The notes under the pieces were generated by a model. It saw only the letters and a list, made by a program, of their open reading frames with translations. It was not told where the DNA came from and ran no database searches. Shown here piece by piece: positions 59,800-64,000 of a stretch of 64,000 nt of DNA (positions within the stretch are counted from its first letter, which is position 1; each line of letters begins with the position of its first letter). This DNA comes from Gemmiger sp. An50 (GTDB lineage: Bacteria > Bacillota > Clostridia > Oscillospirales > Ruminococcaceae). The stretch lies in assembly GCF_002161595.1 (NCBI RefSeq), contig NZ_NFID01000018.1, positions 33,317 to 97,316 of the forward strand, written 5' to 3'. The position numbers and the translations under genes are program-made.

Positions 59800-61861
59800 T
59801 GAGTTTCGGACGGAAATTCTCGAAGAAATTCATCTGAACGCAACGATGAATGGAACCAGTCCTCGCGAGGAATTTCTGGCTGTGTATACAGAGGCACTTA
59901 TCGATGCCGAGGAGTTTGAAGACTTTGAGCAAATACCTTATGAGGGAGTTGGAAGTCAGAATCGGAAAATCCAGATAGATGGATACAGCTACAATGAACT
60001 GGATGACTGTCTGGACATTGCTGTTTGCCCGTTTTGTGACAGTACTGAAGCAGAGTCTCTAACAGCAACAGAGGCCGATACATGGTTTCGCCGAGCGCGT
60101 GCTTTCGTAGAGAATGCGCAATCGGGTTTTCTGCAAAAAAATGCCGAGGAAAGTTCCCCGGGATATGGCCTTGCGGTTGATATTCAAAACAGATATAAAA
60201 ATGTTACCCGTTTCCGTTTCTTTATCATGACCGATATGGTCATGAGTAATCGTATCCGGGAAATCCCGGCAACATTCATCGGACAGGCAACGGCAGAGTA
60301 CCATATCTGGGATATTTCCCGTCTTCAGGATTTGATGTCCTCCAAAACCGGCAAGGAAGATATTACTATTGACCTGAAACAATTCAGTGATCAAGGAATT
60401 CCCTGTCTGCCTGCAGGTGAAACCGAAGAATACACCGCATATCTGTGCTCCATTCCTGGCAAGATTCTTGCTGAACTGTACAACCGGTATGGCGGACGCC
60501 TGCTGGAGGGTAATGTACGGTCGTTTCTGTCTGTGAAGGGAAAAATCAATAAAGGCATCCGCAATACGATTCTGAATGAACCCAGTATGTTTTTCGCTTA
60601 CAACAACGGTATCGCTGCTACAGCATACCATGTTGAAATTGAACCTGGAGAAAGTGCCTCCTGGATTACAGAAATTACTGCATTACAGATTGTCAACGGA
60701 GGGCAGACAACCGCTTCACTGGCGGCAGCTTTGACAAATGACCGCAGCAGAGCCAATGACTTGCGAGATGTTTATGTTCCCATGAAACTTTCCGTAGTGT
60801 CGCCGGAAAAAGCAATGGAACTGATCCCGAATATTGCACGATATGCCAACAAGCAGAACAAGGTGAGCGATGCAGACTTCTTCTCCAATCATGCATTTCA
60901 TGTACGCATGGAGGATCTTTCACGGCGTACTCTCGCTCCTGCTGTCAAGGGAAATCAGTTTGGCACCTGCTGGTATTATGAACGTACCCGTGGACAGTAC
61001 AAACAGCAGCAGGCCCGTATGAGCACCGCAGAGAAAAAACGTTTTCTGGCGCGGAATCCCAAACCTCAAATGTTTACCAAAACAGACTTGGCCAAGTTTT
61101 ACAATACATGGAGGCAACTTCCCTGGCAGGTCTGCGCCGGCGCGCAAAAGAACTTTATGCGGTTCGCAGAATGGGCAAGCATTGAATGGGATCGGCATGA
61201 ATCGTCTTTTAATGAAGAATTTTTCAAGAAGGTTGTTGGACTGGATATTTTATACCGTTCAACAGATCGAATTGTAAAAAATGCTCCCTGGTATGAGATG
61301 GGCTACAAAGCACAAATTATAACTTATGCCATTGCAGAGCTTTTCAACCTGATTGAAAAGGAAGCAGACAGAGCGTTTGATTTCCGAACCCTGTGGAACC
61401 GGCAGGAAATAAGCCATGCTACAGAGCTTCAGCTGGAAGAGTTGGCAGAAGCAATGTACAATCATCTGATTTCGCCTGATCGCGGTGTTCAGAACGTAAC
61501 AGAATGGGCCAAGCGGGAAACCTGCTGGAGCAAGGCCAAAAAACTGCAACTCAGTCTGAGAGAAGATTTCAAACAGGAACTGATTGAAAAGATGGAACAG
61601 AAAAACAGAGAATCTGATGCTCGTTCCATTCAGAAGCAGTTGAATCAGGCTGGCGCCATGATCAAGGTTGCCGAATATGGTTCGACTGCCTGGAAAAAGG
61701 TTCTTGCATGGGGCCTGGACGCCAAAATATTTACACCGATGGAGATATCACTTTTAAAAACCGCCATTGCAATGGAGAGCGGGAAGTTTCCATCTGAAAG
61801 GCAGTGTGCCAAAATTCTCCAGATACTGGAAAAAGCACGAATGGAGAGTTACCCGGACTGA
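59789..61861 (+). CDS. AIPR family abortive-infection protein
   Basis: 690 residues of the AIPR family (PF10592), which accompanies Z1 and MORC proteins in phage-resistance loci. Conserved blocks are NGIAATAYHVEI and ITALQIVNGGQTTASL, with VNGGQT as the family signature, then ANKQNKVSDADFFSNHAFH. The start at 59789 has AAGGA eight bases upstream; ATG 59783 is also possible. It ends convergently with vsr, the two overlapping by 13 bp. Function in the complex is unknown; it may be the sensor or adaptor. Confidence 0.88.
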   Translation: MNVNEFRTEILEEIHLNATMNGTSPREEFLAVYTEALIDAEEFEDFEQIPYEGVGSQNRKIQIDGYSYNELDDCLDIAVCPFCDSTEAESLTATEADTWFRRARAFVENAQSGFLQKNAEESSPGYGLAVDIQNRYKNVTRFRFFIMTDMVMSNRIREIPATFIGQATAEYHIWDISRLQDLMSSKTGKEDITIDLKQFSDQGIPCLPAGETEEYTAYLCSIPGKILAELYNRYGGRLLEGNVRSFLSVKGKINKGIRNTILNEPSMFFAYNNGIAATAYHVEIEPGESASWITEITALQIVNGGQTTASLAAALTNDRSRANDLRDVYVPMKLSVVSPEKAMELIPNIARYANKQNKVSDADFFSNHAFHVRMEDLSRRTLAPAVKGNQFGTCWYYERTRGQYKQQQARMSTAEKKRFLARNPKPQMFTKTDLAKFYNTWRQLPWQVCAGAQKNFMRFAEWASIEWDRHESSFNEEFFKKVVGLDILYRSTDRIVKNAPWYEMGYKAQIITYAIAELFNLIEKEADRAFDFRTLWNRQEISHATELQLEELAEAMYNHLISPDRGVQNVTEWAKRETCWSKAKKLQLSLREDFKQELIEKMEQKNRESDARSIQKQLNQAGAMIKVAEYGSTAWKKVLAWGLDAKIFTPMEISLLKTAIAMESGKFPSERQCAKILQILEKARMESYPD

Positions 61862-62283
61862 TTGTTGAGCTGCCGACGCAGATCTTGCAGCACGCATTCC
61901 ATTGTTTTGTCGAAATTATTCTCAATTTCGCACTCCCACAGTGTAATGACATGCCAACCGAATTGTTCCAGCTGCTGTTTGTGCAAGATATCATTTTGCA
62001 CATTTTTGTTAAACTTCTGAATCCAGAAATCTGTGTTAGTGGAGGGCGTCGTGCAGTTTTTACACCCTGGGTGCCGGTGCCAGTAACAACCGTGGACAAA
62101 TATAACTGTTTTATATTTTGGTAAAACAATGTCCGGTTTTCCGGGAAGTTTTGAGTCATTTTTTCTGTATCGATAGCCCTTTGAAAACAGAAATTTCCGA
62201 ACCTTTATTTCAATTGCGGTATCTTTATTGCGAATATGCGACATATTCCAGCTGCGTTTCTCACGAGTCAATCTGTCTGCCAT
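61849..62283 (-). CDS. vsr: Very-short-patch mismatch endonuclease (Vsr)
   Basis: 144 residues, normal length. Nicks DNA at T:G mismatches that arise when 5-methylcytosine deaminates at the methylase target. Family residues are present: RSWNMSHIRNKDT near the N-terminus, LPGKPDIVLPKYK (catalytic Asp51), FVHGCYWHRHPGCKN (His64 and His69, zinc Cys), and WECEIE at the end. ATG 62283 follows GGAGGAGGGTATAT. It is divergent from the C5 methyltransferase gene 170 bp away, which it would repair after. Confidence 0.95.
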   Translation of the reverse strand: MADRLTREKRSWNMSHIRNKDTAIEIKVRKFLFSKGYRYRKNDSKLPGKPDIVLPKYKTVIFVHGCYWHRHPGCKNCTTPSTNTDFWIQKFNKNVQNDILHKQQLEQFGWHVITLWECEIENNFDKTMECVLQDLRRQLNNQSG

Positions 62284-62455
62284 ATATACCCTCCTCCGTA
62301 TGGCCTATTATAGCACATTCAGTCGTAGCGGATCTTTTTTCTTGTCAAAAACGCAGATTTTCCCGGAATGTACCTTGCATGGCGGAGTTTGTCCTGGTAT
62401 AATAAGTTAGCCTTGAATCAGCAAACATCAGAATGCAGGAAAGGAAGAAATTTCA

Positions 62456-63712
62456 ATGCCAAACTATCTGGACTTGTTTGCAGGAGCAGGTGGTCTGTCA
62501 GAAGGATTCCTTCAAGCTGGATATACTCCGGTTGCCCATATAGAAATGGACGAAGCAGCCTGCTATACTCTGAAAACACGTGTAGCAGCAAAATGGCTGA
62601 AAGACAATGGTCAAGAAGACGTATACAACGAGTATCTCAACGAAAAATACAGCAGAAACGAATTCTATTCCCATGTACCTGAAGAAGAGCTGTCCAGTGT
62701 ATTGCAGCGTGAGATTTCAAAAGAGAGTCTCCCTGAAATTTTCTCTCGAATTGATGAAAGACTGGGGGATCGTGAACTCGACATAATTGTCGGAGGACCG
62801 CCCTGCCAGGCCTATTCCATAGCCGGCCGTTCACGTTCCAAAACAAGAATGCGCGGGGACAAGCGTAATTATTTATATAAACTTTATGCTGAGTTTCTAA
62901 AGCGGTATACTCCCAAGTTTTTTGTCTTTGAAAATGTCACCGGTCTGCTCTCAGCAAAGGACGAGGATGATGCACCTCATTTCCAAAAGATGCGGGATTT
63001 ATTTCGTGAATGCGGATATTCAACCAATTACCGTGTTTTAAATGCCAAAGACTATGGAATATTGCAAAATCGCAAACGCATTATACTTGTTGGTAAGAGA
63101 AATGGTGCAAAAGACTACTATCCTGAGATCAAGCAAATTCGCACCAACTGTATGGTAGGTGAAATTTTTAGTGATTTGCCGCATTTGCACGCTGGAGAAG
63201 GATCACCCAAGCCTACGCCAACATTGCACTATGAAGGGCATTATCTCTATGATGCAGGAATTAAAAGAGAAGATTTTCAACCTGTTACACTTCACTATGC
63301 CCGACCCAATACCGAACAGGATTTGAAGATTTACAGACTGGCAGTAAAACGCTGGACACAAGAACATCAGCGAATCAGATATACAGATTTACCAGAGGAA
63401 TTAAAAACTCAGAAAAACAATGAATCTTTTCTGGATCGTTTTAAGGTCGTGGCTGCAGACGAAAAGGTATCGCAAACTGTAGTTGCCCATATATGTAAAG
63501 ACGGTCATTACTATATTCATCCTGATATAGAACAAAACCGTTCTCTTACTCCACGTGAAGCAGCCAGACTGCAAACTTTCCCGGATGACTATTTCTTTGA
63601 ATGCATCAGGGGTGGTTTCTCCAGAACGACAGCCTATAAACAAATTGGCAATGCTGTTCCTGTTCGCCTTGCATATTGTATTGCGCAGGCACTTTTGCCG
63701 GAATTTGAATAA
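62456..63712 (+). CDS. C5-cytosine DNA methyltransferase
   Basis: 418 residues. Motif I is DLFAGAGGLSEGF, motif IV is GGPPCQAYS with the catalytic Cys117, motif VI is FENV (Glu159), motif VIII lies around LQNRKRIILVG, and motifs IX-X are LTPREAARLQTFPDDY and KQIGNAVPVRLA. A variable target-recognition region lies at about 235-350. It protects self DNA in the MORC/Z1/AIPR system. The ribosome site AAAGGAAG lies upstream. It is followed by a terminator, ending the system. Confidence 0.95.
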   Translation: MPNYLDLFAGAGGLSEGFLQAGYTPVAHIEMDEAACYTLKTRVAAKWLKDNGQEDVYNEYLNEKYSRNEFYSHVPEEELSSVLQREISKESLPEIFSRIDERLGDRELDIIVGGPPCQAYSIAGRSRSKTRMRGDKRNYLYKLYAEFLKRYTPKFFVFENVTGLLSAKDEDDAPHFQKMRDLFRECGYSTNYRVLNAKDYGILQNRKRIILVGKRNGAKDYYPEIKQIRTNCMVGEIFSDLPHLHAGEGSPKPTPTLHYEGHYLYDAGIKREDFQPVTLHYARPNTEQDLKIYRLAVKRWTQEHQRIRYTDLPEELKTQKNNESFLDRFKVVAADEKVSQTVVAHICKDGHYYIHPDIEQNRSLTPREAARLQTFPDDYFFECIRGGFSRTTAYKQIGNAVPVRLAYCIAQALLPEFE

Positions 63713-63731
63713 CAACAACATTTTTCATCAG

Positions 63732-63768
63732 GAAGCCCGAAGCAATATCTGCCTTCGGGCTTCTTTTT
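63732..63768 (+). terminator. Terminator after the C5 methyltransferase gene
   Basis: 11-bp perfect stem GAAGCCCGAAG (63732-63742) with its complement (63753-63763) and a T5 run. Confidence 0.85.
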
Positions 63769-64000
63769 ATATAAGGACCACAAGCTATACTTGTGGGCGA
63801 ATCTAGCACAAGCGTTGAACAGAAAAAAGCATGCCCGTTTCAACCAAAGGAACATCAGACAACAAAGAAGAGCATAAATCTAGTTTAAGTGTCCAGCTGA
63901 AATAACCTTTGAGGCTATTTTAGGTGAATCACAATATATATTTGAGAAAGCATGGCCTATGGTATAGGTTTTAGTAGATACAAGAGTTAACCTACGGCGA
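63769..64000. other. Right end of the window, no gene seen
   Basis: About 230 bp of AT-rich sequence. No open frame, repeat or RNA gene is convincing. Confidence 0.5.

Overview
The window looks like a chromosomal segment of a gut-type Clostridia (Firmicutes), probably Oscillospiraceae/Ruminococcaceae-like. This rests on strong GGAGG ribosome sites, sigma-A-type promoters, GC-rich house-keeping genes with Firmicutes family content (S11 peptidase, DUF4914, CbiZ, GGDEF), and a gut-Clostridia style TIR-Sel1 gene remnant. The placement is an inference. No rRNA, tRNA, CRISPR array, integrase or transposase was recognised.

Bases 1-8.5 kb are ordinary GC-rich chromosome: D,D-carboxypeptidase, ZIP metal transporter, glycerol dehydrogenase, a DUF4914 P-loop protein, adenosylcobinamide amidohydrolase (CbiZ), a diguanylate cyclase and a HAD phosphatase, separated by clean intrinsic terminators. 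From about 8.6 kb composition changes and the rest is accessory DNA, an island dense in conflict and defence genes. 8.8-10.8 kb holds small lipoprotein-like or membrane-anchored genes, a Cys-rich protein, a frameshifted small peptide gene and a MazF/PemK-type toxin.

11.8-37.8 kb is the most unusual part. A rightward cluster encodes a VirD4/TraG-like coupling ATPase with a damaged Walker A, a catalytically complete ClpP, two Ski2-like helicases (the second ending in a TIR domain), two small coiled-coil proteins, a four-helix membrane protein and an OmpA-like lipoprotein. It is followed by a heavily decayed TIR-Sel1 gene. A leftward operon (31.8 to 27.1 kb) encodes a DNA/RNA non-specific endonuclease, a TraD/HerA-like ATPase, a P-loop-less paralogue-like partner, a small membrane protein and a membrane metallopeptidase. 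Divergent from it, two large coupled genes encode TrkA-N/RyR-like proteins, the second ending in a CARF-like region and a Card1/Can2-type PD-(D/E)XK-like domain. I do not recognise this combination as a named system. The working inference is a multi-part, envelope-associated conflict system that senses a nucleotide signal.

38-41 kb carries regulators (XRE, LexA-like S24, WYL) and two zinc-ribbon proteins with visible operators. 41.2-52.2 kb is one leftward run: abiEi-abiEii-hsdM-hsdS-TIR(PF10137/CAP12-like)-hsdR-GmrSD-like DUF262. An orphan PD-(D/E)XK-like protein follows. 54.6-63.7 kb is a MORC/MutL-type restriction system: GHKL ATPase (frameshifted at an A7 tract), Z1 helicase-like protein, PD-(D/E)XK motif protein, AIPR protein, Vsr endonuclease and a C5 cytosine methyltransferase.
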